Of a stretch of DNA of 64,000 nucleotides, positions 12,844 through 24,961 are shown one piece after another. Below the pieces are notes generated by a model that had not been told where the DNA came from, searched no databases, and was given only the letters and a program-made list of their open reading frames with translations. Position 1 is the first letter of the stretch. Every line of letters starts with the position of its first letter. The position numbers and the translations under genes are program-made. This stretch comes from Liquidambar formosana (Eukaryota; Streptophyta; Magnoliopsida; Saxifragales; Altingiaceae): the NCBI GenBank assembly GCA_039720395.1, contig CM077828.1, forward strand, positions 30,376,069-30,440,068, written 5' to 3'.

Positions 12844-13233
12844 GGCTATGTATGGATTGAGATAAATGGAGAGAAAAGAAAATGATTTTCTCTCCATTTC
12901 TCTCGTTTTGATTGTTAATTTAGAAGAAAAATGAAATAGAGAAAAAATGGACCAATTTACCTTTCTCTCCAAATTGGAGAGATTTGGAGAGAAATAGAGA
13001 GAAAAGTAATAAGTTAGTAATGAAATGACAAATATATCCTTACATAACTTCTATTTAATATATAAAAAATAGCGATAATGTAATTGTAACTACTTTCTCT
13101 CATTTTCTCTTTATTAATGAAGTCTAACTAACCAAACAGGATAGAGAGAAAGTTATTTTCTCTTCTCTTCTCTTCCCTTCTGTTTTTTTTCTCTCCTCCT
13201 CTTCTTTCCATTTCTCTCAATCCATGCATAGCC
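12844..13233. mobile_element. PIF/Harbinger (Tourist-like) MITE
   Basis: Terminal inverted repeats ggctatgtatggattgaga (left) and its imperfect reverse complement at 13215-13233 enclose 390 bp with no coding capacity. It is flanked by tta on both sides (12841-12843 and 13234-13236), the usual Harbinger target-site duplication. It separates two copies of a SINE-like repeat. Confidence 0.75.
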
Positions 13234-13249
13234 TTAATGTCAAACTTAG

Positions 13250-13400
13250 TACGCTAACCTTGTTGTGAGAGATGGTGAGGTACCATTAAGGGTAGGGGTA
13301 GGATAGGTTAGGGTTCAAACCCCTCCTATTGTAAACCCCCCCCCCCCCCCACCCCAAAAAAAAAAAAAAAAAAAAAAAAATCCGAACTTTGATGATTGAG
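13250..13400 (+). mobile_element. SINE-like repeat, copy 2, with C-run and A-run tail
   Basis: Resembles 12720-12835: a similar head, a B-box-like ggttcaaacccc, then a long C-run (about 13336-13350) and a long A-run. It is followed by ctttgatgatt, which resembles the flank of the first copy. The tail structure is retroposon-like; the ends are not certain. Confidence 0.4.
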
Positions 13401-14558
13401 AAAGTCAATGTGATTGGATGATTTGAACCACCCGATTCAAACCTTGTCAATCTGACGGTCAAAAATAGCTAGCTTGATCTTGGGTCGATCATGAGTCATG
13501 AGTAATCAGACCCAATGCGCTCCCTTTCTGATTTTGCGAATTAAACGGTCTTGGGTTTAATGAAACATTTCCCTAATTTAAAGCTAAACTCACGTTATGC
13601 TCATTACCTTAATGAAGGAGGCTCACATCCTTTTGTGAACTAACCCAAATAATACAGCAATATCGTGACAGTTACGAATTCCTCCAATTAAATTTCTACA
13701 CCCCAAAAGAAATATAAATAAAAAATAAAAAACGTAATGCATGGTGAAAGGGCCAATGGCTTGCTGTTCGAACGACACCTTACTTACCCTCGAGGTAATC
13801 GTTTTGAGTAGCAGCAAAGTACATGCAGCCACATATATGGAGCATCAAATGGGTAGACCTGCATCAATGGATGTGCTGAGTGGGATTGAAAACGGGGAAA
13901 CACAATTAAACCCATACCAAAACCCGCCTTTTTGAGTTGGTCGTTTCAATTTTGAATGGTATGCTTGGCACACATGCGCGTATGCTTTGCGCTGGGCAGC
14001 ATTCTGAAAACGCCTACTGCATCCTCTTTTTGAGGAAGGAGGACCCATTTCAAGAATCCACCATTGCTAGGTGTGTTCTGCTCCTCTAGAACTGTCCAAA
14101 TCGCACTAGTGTACAACCTGCCCATTGTCACTTTTGAAAGCATGCCACATCATGGATACGTCAACTACTCAACTCAGTGTATTAGGATTCAAAAACAAGA
14201 CAAGTTATTCAGATTTGGTTCAACTAAAGGCCCGTTCAATTTTACGCCGATTGGGTTCACTTTTCTAAATACATGAACATGTGTTCATTACAGAACATCT
14301 CATTGAGCTGATTTGTAAGCTGCCAAATTTATACCCAAAAAACCAATTTTGAATGATATTGAGCTATATGTTATTCGGCTTATTTATTTATGTGTTTGCC
14401 CAATTGACAGAAAACATTTTCAGTGGTTTATGAAATTTTTTCAATGATCTTTTATTTTACCACTTGCTATAATACTAAATGTTATAATTTGACATAATGT
14501 GCTCTGATGCTACAAATGATACAATATACAATTTTTAACGTGATTAGCATCTCCCTTT

Positions 14559-15083
14559 TAAGGGTGGCAACGGAGCGGGTTTGAAACAAGACACCCTTAT
14601 CTTAACTCTGCCCACGAAACTAAAACCTTGTCTCAACCCTAACCCAACCCTACATCGGGGTGGGGTAGGACATGACTGCAACAAGAGGCAGGGCGAGGCA
14701 GATATCCCATGGAGAAAAATATTTAAATGTTTAATTGTAAAACAAAACACATGGCTAAACATATTTACTATGCGTGTTGTGCAAACAATTTTTTCACCCA
14801 TTTGTAGTGGTAGATAACGTTTTACTAAATGCAATTATTTATCTTTAGTCTGACATTGATAATGAACTATGGAAAGCTTACACATAAAATGCACATTATA
14901 TATAGAATTTTGACACATTTAATGGTATTCGGGGCGGATATAGCAATTCTCAATCTCATCCCAAACCCGATTTGGATTGAAAATGTAAATCTCATTCTCG
15001 TCCCACTCTTGCTTATACAATTACATATACTATCCCGTCCCATTAGGGTTGGGACGGGCTAACCCGTCCCATTGCCACCCCTA
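14559..15083. mobile_element. Non-autonomous hAT element upstream of the UAM gene
   Basis: The left end taagggtggcaa matches the reverse complement of the right end (taggggtggcaa), and the subterminal sequences also pair (gcgggt and acccgtccc words). The flanks are ctcccttt at 14551-14558 and ctcccttc at 15084-15091, an 8-bp duplication with one mismatch, typical of hAT. The 525-bp element has no transposase-like frame. It ends about 230 bp before the TATA box of the next gene, so it may form part of that promoter. Confidence 0.75.
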
Positions 15084-15313
15084 CTCCCTTCAATTCCAAT
15101 TCTCCCCCGTCCCGTGAAACTTATAAAGCACAAAGCGTGTATCGAGATTCGTGTCATTTTGGTGCCAGTTGGCAGGTTGTAACAAGAGCAACGGCTACTG
15201 ATTCCAGGCTAATTCAACCACAAATGCCACCCCATGTGAGTCTCTCTCTCTCTACATTCACTCCTTCCTCGTTACTCAAAGGCGAAACCCACGCTCCTTT
15301 TTCCCAACTCAAC

Positions 15314-15320
15314 TATAAAT
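15314..15320 (+). promoter_or_regulatory. TATA box of the UAM/RGP gene
   Basis: TATAAAT lies 71-77 bp upstream of the start codon at 15391, after a CT-rich stretch. Its position and its match to the plant consensus make it the likely core promoter element. Confidence 0.65.
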
Positions 15321-15390
15321 ACCCACCCAAACCCCAAACCCGTTCTTCAAACCCATCCTTCATCCTTCGTAAACGCAACACCTCTAAGCC

Positions 15391-18300
15391 ATGGCCCAAC
15401 CAGCAACCCCCGTATCTCCGCCGTTGAAAGACGAGCTCGACATAGTGATTCCCACTATCAGGAACCTCGATTTCTTAGAGATGTGGAGGCCTTTCTTTCA
15501 GCCCTACCACTTGATCATCGTCCAAGACGGTGACCCGACTAAGACTATCCGAGTACCCGACGGGTTCGACTACGAGCTTTATAACCGAAACGATGTGAAT
15601 CGGATCCTTGGACCCAAGGCCAGTTGCATCTCTTTCAAGGACTCGGCTTGTCGCTGCTTCGGCTTCCTTGTTTCCAAGAAGAAGTATATTTTCACCATTG
15701 ATGACGATTGCTTTGTAAGTTCAATGCTTTTGTTTTTGCTTTTTACTACTATGTTTCGGTTACCGAGTTTCTGATTCGGGAATGGCGTGACTCGGTTGAG
15801 TTGATTCGGCGAGTTTGGGTAGGCATTTGTTTGGATTTTAATCTAGGACTCTTGGAGAGATTTTCGGTGCGTGCTAAAGTAAAACAGTCCCTTTGAGAAT
15901 ATTCCTTGGAAAAATCTCTGTTGGTGAGAACCTGGGATATTTTTTCAAAAAATTTTACGGAGGGGTTCACCATTTTGTCCAATTTGCATGAGTTGCCCCT
16001 AACCAAAGTCCCATGGGTCTATGCCGCCGAGTTCGGATTCTCTGCTTCACTTTATGTGGTTTGATTATATTCTTGACCTTACATTATAAAAAAGGGAAAT
16101 GCTTAGCATCATATATCCCGATCTCATGATGGATCTCATTTAGACACATGGGTAGGTTTCATATGGATCCCACATTCACATGAGCCCCATCTCATGTGTA
16201 TAGATGAGATTTATTACGAGACTTAAAGATAGGATCCATAAAATTACTCTGTACAAAACATATTTTTACCCATGTTGTTGGGTGGGTCAAGCTGAATGAC
16301 CCGCCTCCTAATAGGGCAGTGGATCTTACACTTGTGATGATCATTGATATGGGGTTCACTTCCTATATAAGGTAATGGGTCATACTGCCAGACACACACC
16401 AAATAGTATGACCTATCTCCTAATAGGTGTGGATCGTATACTTGTGATTATTGATATGAGGTCCATTTCTTAGCAGGGTACTGGTCATACTACTCAGTTA
16501 GCACACCAAGTAATATGACCCGTCTCCTAATAAGATGGATCCTATACTTGTGATAAGGTCCACGTCCCCTTAGGGTACATATTGTTTGATCATAAAAATA
16601 AGTTGAAAATCTATACTAAGAAACAAGATATTATTTAATGGATGAAAAAGTGTTACAACGTCTATTAAGAGTAAATTTAAACGTGAGCATAACATGCAAA
16701 GTCAAGCGGAGGTTTCAAATCCGAGACGAGCCTAGATCTATGAATTTGGATTGTTAAATGTAATGATTTAAGGCATGCGCAACAAAAATATTGCTATGAC
16801 GTTGCCCTGTAATTAAAAATTGACAGGAGAGTACGGTGGTCCGTGGTCCACCTAATATTGTTGACATGTGAAATCAAGCATCTATCACACAATCAGGTCC
16901 GTTAATGGGAGACACGTAATGGAGCATCCCAATCGGTGAGGGGAGACCCTATTTCGATGGACTTATTGGAAAAGACTGGGAGGTCCTACGGTTTGATTAA
17001 GTTGATCCAACTGGATAGATTTTTGTGGGGGGCGAAAAATATCTCTTTGGATCCACTTAAATTCTTGTGGACCTAGCAATAGCTAGATTCCCTATTATTA
17101 TATATAGATATCAATAATGATCAAGTGGGAATGTTTAATATCGTTGGGGACGGATCGGACGGTGTGGAGCCGTGCGTGATATTCATGCGCATGCGCATGA
17201 TTATCACGCATGATTCTGCACCGTTCGATCCCTCCTAGACATGTGGGATGTACCTCACCTGATCATTTTCATATATAATATATAATATAATATAATATAT
17301 ATACACATAAAAATGAGCACCTGTGCCACTTGGGGTGTGAAATTGCAGTCAGTTGATTATGTGTGTGTAATAAGGTATGCAATGGTACATGTAATCAACG
17401 ATGAAGATTTGCATTACAAATTAAGCTTGTTTTGAGACATGCAGGTGAACATCCTTGTGTATGTTAGAAAACCAAAGAATCGTGTAATTGGGTATCTATA
17501 ACTTGGGCCAATGGATAAAAAATAAAATGTTCAAATTAAAACTTTGTTTTAGGTTAAAAAAAAAAAAAAAGATTATGATTAAAAGTCTGCACATAATATA
17601 TATCAAGATTTCTTTTTCACAAATGTTGAGTAGTAGCCCGTATACGAGTTGTCGTTGTCAGTGCAGGCACAAATGGTGGGCCTCACACTCTTGAAATAGG
17701 GTGGAGTCTATCCTCGTGTCTGCTCAAAAAGCCCGTATACAGGCTACCTAGGATGGCTTTTCCTAACGGAGAATTGGGGATGGTTGGGGGTCCATTGCAA
17801 CTCACCCAGTCAACTCAACTTTTAAAGACTCAGTTCTATGTCCGAGTTCTGCAAGTGTTTTTCTATTGGGTGTGGATTTAGCAGGCTTCCATCAACTTAT
17901 CTAAAGTCTTCTCTGTGTAATTTATATGTATATGTGTGTGTATATATATATATATATGTAATAGGTGGCAAAGGACCCGAGTGGGAAGGAGATAAACGCG
18001 TTGGCACAGCACATACATAACCTGCTGAAGCCATCGACGCCATTGTTCTTCAACACGCTCTATGACCCGTTCAGGGAAGGAGCTGATTTTGTCCGGGGAT
18101 ACCCATTTAGCTTCAGAGAAGGAGTGCCCACCGCCATATCGCATGGGCTGTGGCTTAACATCCCTGACTATGATGCCCCCACTCAGCTTGTCAAGCCTCT
18201 TGAGCGCAACACCAGGTTCTTTCTTTACTTCTTTTTAAGTTGAATTCAACTTTGATTTTGTAGTGAAAGCCGGCCACCAAAGAAACAAACACGTAAATTG

Positions 18301-19883
18301 TGCAGAAGCGGAGGATTTGATTCAAGGATAAAGCAGTAAAATATGAAGATTACATATAAAACAAACTAAATTCACAATACAATCAGTTTAGGTGGTTTTG
18401 TAGACAATGGGGTTCCACTCAGGAGTCGCAGCCCTCTTTAGCAATACAAAATCTACCAACGTTGCTACTTTGAGAACTTTTGCCACTCTAATCACCTTAA
18501 TTCACTATTGGATGACCCGAATGTAGAATACTGTAGGTATAAGAATAGCCATTGCATGGTGTACCACCTAAATTGATTATATTTGTGGAGTATGATTTTC
18601 CACCTAAATTGATTATATTTGTGGAGACCTCTGTGAGGAGTTGGCTTCCCTTGTCTTTGCTTCAAAGTAATGGAACTGAATGCGCTCTGCTTTCTTCTTG
18701 GGAATTAACTCATTGTATACATTCCAGAAGATATCATTGGTTCTTCTTTCTATTGGAGTTCTCATAACATAAAAGCCTCGAAAAATGGTTTTGTTTACAA
18801 TCCTTGGGGAGCTGCTTTCTGATAATGTGTCCGTTGTCTTATGTCTGATAATGTGTCCGTTGAAACTTCTAATTTTGCTTCATTTCTGCTAATTATAAGG
18901 TCATTCTGAGTTCCTTGTCTAAAAAAAATTAACTTTTACATAAAACATTGACATGGAACGAAAGCTTTCTTTCAGTTTAATATTCACCTAAATGTGCATT
19001 AATTTTAGCTCAACCAGGTACGTGGATGCTGTTATGACAATCCCGAAAGGCACCCTCTTTCCAATGTGTGGGATGAACCTTGGTTTTAACAGGGAACTGA
19101 TAGGCCCTGCCATGTATTTTGGCCTCATGGGTGATGGCCAACCTATTGGCAGATATGATGACATGTGGGCTGGCTGGTGTGCTAAGGTATCTTCTTTTCT
19201 TGACCCATCTTTTCATACATATAGTATTTTCGTTGTTGTCTTTTTGATGCTTGAAATTTGGCTAAATCTAATTGCATGTGCCATTAGATGGCTAAAAGTT
19301 AGAAGTTTGACTACTTTATGATAATGGCATTCCATCGTTGATTAACCAATGCCTTCAAGCTGAAACTTTTAGTTCTTTCCTATATTTTAATGAGCACGTC
19401 CAAGTCGATGCTTCGGGGCTAGGGCTGGTCCTTCAAATTTGTTCTTAGAATTGGTGTCCTGTATGCCCCAGGTTTGATTTTTTTTCTTTTTTCTCCCTTG
19501 GATTTGGTTTTCAGGTGATCTGTGACCATTTGAATCTTGGGGTTAAGACCGGGCTGCCATACATTTGGCACAGCAAGGCAAGCAACCCATTTGTCAATTT
19601 GAAGAAGGAATACAAGGGCATATACTGGCAAGAAGATATCATTCCATTCTTCCAATCTGTTGTCCTCTCGAAAGAATGCACAACCGTGCAGAAATGCTAC
19701 ATTGAGCTTTCCAAGATGGTTAAGGAAAAGCTTGGCCCAGTCGATCCTTACTTTCAGAAGCTAGGGGACGCCATGGTTACTTGGATTGAAGCCTGGGAGG
19801 AGCTTAACCCGTTGCCACAAGCAGCAGCTGCAGCTGAGCCTAGTGGTGTCAAGAAAAATGAACCCTCTCCCAAATCCAAATAG
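15391..19883 (+). CDS. RGP/UAM: UDP-arabinopyranose mutase / reversibly glycosylated polypeptide
   Basis: Four exons: 15391-15714, 17965-18215, 19018-19186 and 19515-19883, all with GT-AG junctions and matching phase, give 370 residues (the family is usually about 350-365). This family interconverts UDP-arabinopyranose and UDP-arabinofuranose for cell-wall arabinan, arabinoxylan and glycoprotein synthesis, in the cytosol and at the Golgi surface. Exon 1 carries [20 protein letters not shown] and ends with the acidic DDD motif (residues 104-106) of TIDDDCF. Exon 2 carries [17 protein letters not shown] with Arg152 and Arg159; an Arg in this region is the self-glycosylated residue in characterised members. 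Exon 3 has [20 protein letters not shown] and exon 4 [20 protein letters not shown]. The C-terminus is an Ala/Pro/Lys tail. Identification is very secure; which paralogue it is cannot be told. Confidence 0.96.
16295..16560. repeat. Tandem repeat of about 110 bp, three units, in UAM intron 1
   Basis: Units start with atgacc...ctcctaata at about 16295, 16408 and 16515 and continue with tggatc...tatacttgtgat and a gtcca-like segment. The third unit is shortened. They lie inside the 2.25-kb first intron of the UAM gene. Confidence 0.7.
17117..17266. mobile_element. Foldback element / long hairpin in UAM intron 1
   Basis: The arms 17117-17190 and 17193-17266 are imperfect reverse complements over their length, centred on a gcgcatgcgc palindrome, with few internal loops. 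The innermost 40 bp per arm (17152-17231) pairs best. It is likely a small MITE; as RNA it would form a long hairpin. I did not identify a target-site duplication. Confidence 0.65.
17935..17959. repeat. TG/TA microsatellite before UAM exon 2
   Basis: A (TG)n(TA)n tract ends a few bases before the acceptor AG of exon 2 at 17964, replacing a normal polypyrimidine tract. Confidence 0.7.
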
Positions 19884-20109
19884 ACGTCCTTTAATTCCAT
19901 TTCATTGTTGTAATTGGCTTTCATTTTCCTTTCTTCAATCTCTTACGTTCTTTGGTGCTCTGCTAGTTTATGTTTCACCGCTTATCTCTCAAATTGCTTT
20001 CGTATCCCCTTTATAAATCTAAGCGTGTATTAGAGAATGTTGATTCCATTCTTGGTTGGAATGGAAATCTGAGGTCCTTCTAATAATATGCTTTTTGGAT
20101 AGACCCTTG

Positions 20110-20343
20110 TGCCATGTTTGTTTGATTGGAATGGAATGGATGGAATGGAATCTCATTCCAATTCATTCCAAACAACATGTTTGGATGAGGTAATTAAATG
20201 GGAATGGAATCAAACAATAGTAGTGAATTATAATGATATTCATTCCGCAATATTTATTTTAATCTTATTTTCATTCTAGACTATTTTGAGCATGGAATCG
20301 GATTCCATTCCCCCCATTCCATTCCAACCAAACAAACATGGCC
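20110..20343. mobile_element. Harbinger-type MITE, 234 bp family, copy 1
   Basis: Terminal inverted repeats of the type gccatgtttgtttgattgga and its reverse complement at the right end enclose a foldback rich in ggaatgg/ccattcc. It is flanked by ttg on both sides (20107-20109 and 20344-20346). A second copy of exactly the same length is at 47808-48041. It lies about 230 bp after the UAM stop codon. Confidence 0.8.
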
Positions 20344-20545
20344 TTGGTGTTTATTAATTTTAAGCAATACCAATTTTATTCTATAGTTGTTTAAATCTTT
20401 TGGGTAAACGAATGTGTTGCGAACTGAGAACGTACGGTAGTAGAGTTCAATGGCTTGCTGTTGAATAGGGAGGGGATTTCATTACCACAAAAAATAAAAA
20501 AAGGAAAAAAGAAATGGGGGAATTGAGGCTGCAAGTTTAATCGAA

Positions 20546-20944
20546 GAGAACGGCTATTGCAATCCCCCATTTTTATCACCCCACTCATTTCCTTTGGGTT
20601 TTTAGGATTTTATGAAAAACTATAAAAGGTTTTTACAAAAACCGGTCGCTTGGTCCATTAGAAGACATCATTTTGAACAACTTTGTAAGAGAAAGTTTTT
20701 CCAAAATTTATCGTTTAAGTAGACTTTTTGGTAAAAAATGAAATAAAGGCTATAAATGGCTAAAAAGTATATTTCAACTATAGATTTAGGAAAAACTTTC
20801 TTTTACAAAATTATTTAAAATGATGTTTACTAGTGGACATGACGGATGGTTTTTATAAAAACCTTTTATATTTTGCATAAAATCTTAAAAATCTAAAGAA
20901 TGGGGAGTAGTGTGATAAGAATGGGGGGTGCAATAACCATTCCC
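20546..20944. mobile_element. Foldback MITE, Mutator-like, copy 2
   Basis: Same family as 4551-4942: it shares the internal words aaaggtttttatgaa/aaaccttttatatttt and catcattttgaacaa/aaatgatgttt, in the same long palindromic layout (399 bp). Flanks are ttaatcgaa (20537-20545) and ctaattgaa (20945-20953), a 9-bp duplication with two mismatches. Confidence 0.75.
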
Positions 20945-21518
20945 CTAATTGAAATGGGCTTTGCTATATGGGCCATGCCTTTTGGGGACCACAGTCCACT
21001 GGACCAGAATGAAGAGGTCGGCACATGGAGACATGGAGTACATTTGCTGGTTGTCTGGGGTTTTTTCCGTAATTCTCTCGCATGGGTAGAATTTATACGA
21101 GTTCCAATCCATGCAAGTGGGTTGAGAAAAATAGGAAAAGTTTACGGTGACTGCTGAGTAACATATAAAAAAACAAAATTATTTCTTATTTTTGTTAATT
21201 AGAGTTTTTAGTCCTTCGGTTCGACTACATCTCTAATATAGGTAAGATAATTGTCTACTCCACATCATTTAAATCTAGAATAAACTTAATTTGTGATTAA
21301 CTATATAAAAGAAAATGCACCTTTGAACACAAAACCTTTTGCGTCTTGAAATGTAATTTTCAGGTACCATTGATTTACGCTATAGAGTTCATACGAAATA
21401 AATTATAAAAAAATATAGTTGAAAAGAAAAATGCTTACATGAAAAACAATGATGATTAACTAAACACACAAACAAAGTATTCGGGAACTACATGGGATCC
21501 ACATATTAGGTGTATTGA

Positions 21519-21565
<47 letters not shown>

Positions 21566-22266
21566 TAAATTTATTATAAAGACACATGTTTTCATTTTTG
21601 GGTATAATTGGAAGATTCGAACTCTCAACTAAATCCTAATCCAATCTTTTACCACACCCTCCCTCATCACCAAACTAACCCAATTACTTCCATGTCGAAA
21701 TATTTGCAGTACATCAATAACAACAACAACCCAAAAAAAAAAAATTGCAATAACAATTGTTATGTTAACTGAATTCTTTTTGAAATCAACCATAATGAGG
21801 TGCACTGTACATTGGAAGGAATGATAAAAGACGATGTAATGTGAATTTGTACAAGGGTATTTTGTCCAAAATAAAAAAAATAAAATTGCAAGCACTTCTC
21901 TTTTAACCCAGAGTGTGGCTGCTGTGCTGCCTAATCTGCACTGCTGGCTGCCGCCGCTAAACTACATGGTTCCCCACTTTTCAAATTTGTAGTGTACCCC
22001 AACCCCGTGACACCCATATTATGAACTGCTTTACACCTTTATTACTCTTTCATGGAATTATTGGCCGCTATGCCATCACTTTACTTTTATTACCTTTTTA
22101 AAAATTGTTAAAAACTATAGGACCAAATTCTGAGACCATTACTTTTGGTAGGTTGGAATGGGGTGAAAATAGAATGGTTATTTCTTTCTTAACATATTTT
22201 GAAATATCTGATTGAGTAGGAGAGAAAAAAGAACAAACATTTCTCTTATGAGGTTATTTCCTCTTA

Positions 22267-22826
22267 GAGTATCTCCAATGATGTAAGTTAAATTATTTAT
22301 GTTATTACTATTTTAGCACATGTTATAGTGTCAAATGCTATAATTTAGCACAATGTGCTCCAATGGTGCAAATGACATAGTGTGCTATTTTTTGTTACAA
22401 CCTCTATTCCCTTCATTTTTTATAAACTATCAACTACCATCTTCTAACCTCCATTTTTCCAATCACAAAATTATGATGCTAACTAAATTTGCCCATGTGC
22501 GATTTTTTTTTAAAAAAAATATATAATATTTCAATATTATTTTTGAAAATATTGCATTTAGTGACGGGTTGTTTGGTGATTGAGAAAATTTTGGAAGAGA
22601 AACATTATATTTTTCGCAGTTGCTGGTTTATTTGGTTGTTGAGAAATGGAAGGAGATTTGACATGGCAAATATAACAATAGCTCACTCTTGTGCTATATT
22701 TGGCACAAGGGTGAGTTATTACTATTTTTAGCATAAGTCTTTACCACACCATTAAAGTGGCCCAACTTGTGCTAAATACTATAATATAGCAATAGCACAG
22801 ATTATAGCTCACCGTTGGAGATGCTC
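22267..22826. mobile_element. PIF/Harbinger-type MITE, about 560 bp
   Basis: The left end gagtatctccaatg pairs with the right end cgttggagatgctc. Both sides are flanked by tta (22264-22266, 22827-22829), the usual Harbinger target-site duplication. The subterminal regions share words such as ctataatttagcac in opposite orientation. A related fragment is at about 14462-14530. No transposase frame is visible. Confidence 0.7.
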
Positions 22827-23467
22827 TTATGAGATCAGGAATAACGATTCATCTTCAAACCATGGGTCCAAAAAGAATGATGAGATCACAAAAAATAGGT
22901 CCCACTTAGTCTCTCTTTCATTCTATTTTCATATCTTATCAAACATCGGGATAGAAGGAACAAATTCTCATCTACATTCCGATTGATTCATTCAGGAACT
23001 TAAATCCTATGTCAGCGTATTCCACTCATGTCCGTGATTTGGATGATAAATTGATGATACCCACTTGAAGCTCCCACTATAATTCTGAGAGTATCCCTCC
23101 AATCTCGGCATCTTACTTCAACCCTAAGAAACGCAATTGATGGCATTGAAAAGGGAGGGATGTGACTAGGTTTAATCCATGCAATTGGAAGTGTATAAAG
23201 ACCCTAGTAGCGACTTTGTGGAACCAGAGAGTGGGCGTCCATGTGAGCATAAACGTCATTACATTCTCATTCCAAACTTGGAAATTTCTGTGGGCGGCAC
23301 AATATTCTTACCTTGTACATGACGACCAATTTTGTCAACAAACTAAAAACACAAGTCAATAATACATTCATTCAGTGATGGAATCAGGAAATTAACCTAA
23401 TGAGGGTCAGTTTTGATTGTGAGATTTTTATCTTTATTCTATGAATTCAAATAAATTAATTTATAAA

Positions 23468-23791
23468 AGATAATACTTGGCTCCTCACAGTAGAGAAGCA
23501 ACTGCTCTTCCCTCCCACTCATATTATGCCACGTGTAAAGCAAATAAATGAGAATTGATTATGTATATGTATCCTTATGCTATGTTATTATAGACATATA
23601 TCTATGTGTCCATATATATATGTTTATGTGACCAAATAAATATGATTATATGTTTATATATTTGTATTCACGTGTCCATGTATTTGTATTCACATATCCA
23701 TACTTTTTTAAAATTAAATATTACATGTGGCATAATATGAGTGGAAGGGAGGAAGAGTTGCTTCTCCACTGTGAGAAGCCAAGCATTGTCC
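23468..23791. mobile_element. MITE with long TIRs and a perfect 9-bp duplication
   Basis: Arms of about 70 bp (containing cttggctcctcacagtagag on the left and its reverse complement on the right) enclose an AT-rich centre. The flanking 9-mer atttataaa is identical on both sides (23459-23467 and 23792-23800). TIR length and duplication size fit a Mutator-like MITE, of a different family from the copies at 4551 and 20546. Confidence 0.8.
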
Positions 23792-24350
23792 ATTTATAAA
23801 TAACTAGTTACAACTTTTTAGGGAGTACGGATTTTCTTTAATAATAGGGTAATTTAACAGATATTGATAAGGGTAATATAAAAAGAGAAAGAAACGAGTG
23901 TTTTAGATTTGGTCAAAATATAAATGTTTACTAGATTTTGATAGGAGTAAAATAAGGTTTTCAAATTCATAAAAAAGATAAAGTTGATGATACAAAAAAT
24001 TTAGACGGTAAACCCTAAATTGTAACTCAACTAATAATTCGGATATGAATCGAATTTACACAATTTAAATTTTAGACCCTAAAGTGAAACTTGATCTAAA
24101 CTTTAGACTCTAACTGGGCTTGATAAAGCTTTACCATTGGATTCACCAACACAATTTACCAAAATTTTCTCTTCTCTATAGTTGAGTCGTGAAGAAAGGG
24201 TTAAAGCTCGGGCAGAAATCTCAAGCCAAGTCTAATTGCCTATAATTCAACCTCAACATCCGCTTCAAAATTCATTGCATTTTGAAAATGCAATTATTAC
24301 ATTACTTTACCAACTGTGCTAGTCATCATATTGGAAAAAAATTTTCATAT

Positions 24351-24487
24351 AACTGTGACACGGCTGATACGATGTTACAAGCTAATAGGAAAAGAAGAAA
24401 ATAGGATTGTAAGGCCAAAAAGTATTCTGACAATCCCACTTTTTTTCTCTCCTATTGGCCGTGACACCATGTAACCGTGTCACAATT
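24351..24487. mobile_element. Short foldback element
   Basis: actgtgacacggct at the left and its near reverse complement aaccgtgtcacaatt at the right enclose a further paired region (aataggaaaagaag against ttttctctcctatt). About 137 bp, with no clear target-site duplication. Confidence 0.55.
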
Positions 24488-24951
24488 ACATGGAAGACTC
24501 ATTCCATCAGAGACTCCGGCGATAGGAAGGGCACTGCCGGCTGTTGCTAAACACCATCCTTGCTGGAGAAAATGGAGATTGGGTTCTTTAACCTCAGCAA
24601 ACACACTCACAAGTTATGAGTGTATTTCCATGAATTGGGGCAAAATTAGGCAACTGGATCGGAAATGGGTTCGATTTATTTTGCTATTTTTCCCAACAGT
24701 TGTGCTTTCTTTCCTATTGTTTTTAGTATTCTTTAGTTTAGTGCTAAGGAGATGAAGTTTCCATTAAAAATTTAGGTTGGCTTAACCCATCAAACCCATG
24801 ACTAGCTGGGACGAGGTATTCATGGAAGGAGAATGGATGGGGCTGTGGTTGATGATGGGTCGACGGTAAGGGTTGTGGGTACGTTTAAGGATTGAGTTGA
24901 TGGTGGTTTTGTACATTGCCGAAGAAGGAGAACTAGTGACGTGGTCGGTCT

Positions 24952-24961
<10 letters not shown>

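Larger units (their letters stand above)
7248..14558. other. Long gene-poor interval with microsatellites and MITEs
   Basis: I find no credible coding exon. Contents include a (GA)n microsatellite at 10350-10386, a terminal-inverted-repeat element at 10731-11087, a Harbinger-type MITE at 12844-13233 flanked by related B-box-bearing repeats, and scattered A/T runs. Related sequences near 8960-9090 and 9430-9570 look like a diverged direct repeat. Everything else is AT-rich sequence without recognisable features. Confidence 0.55.
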
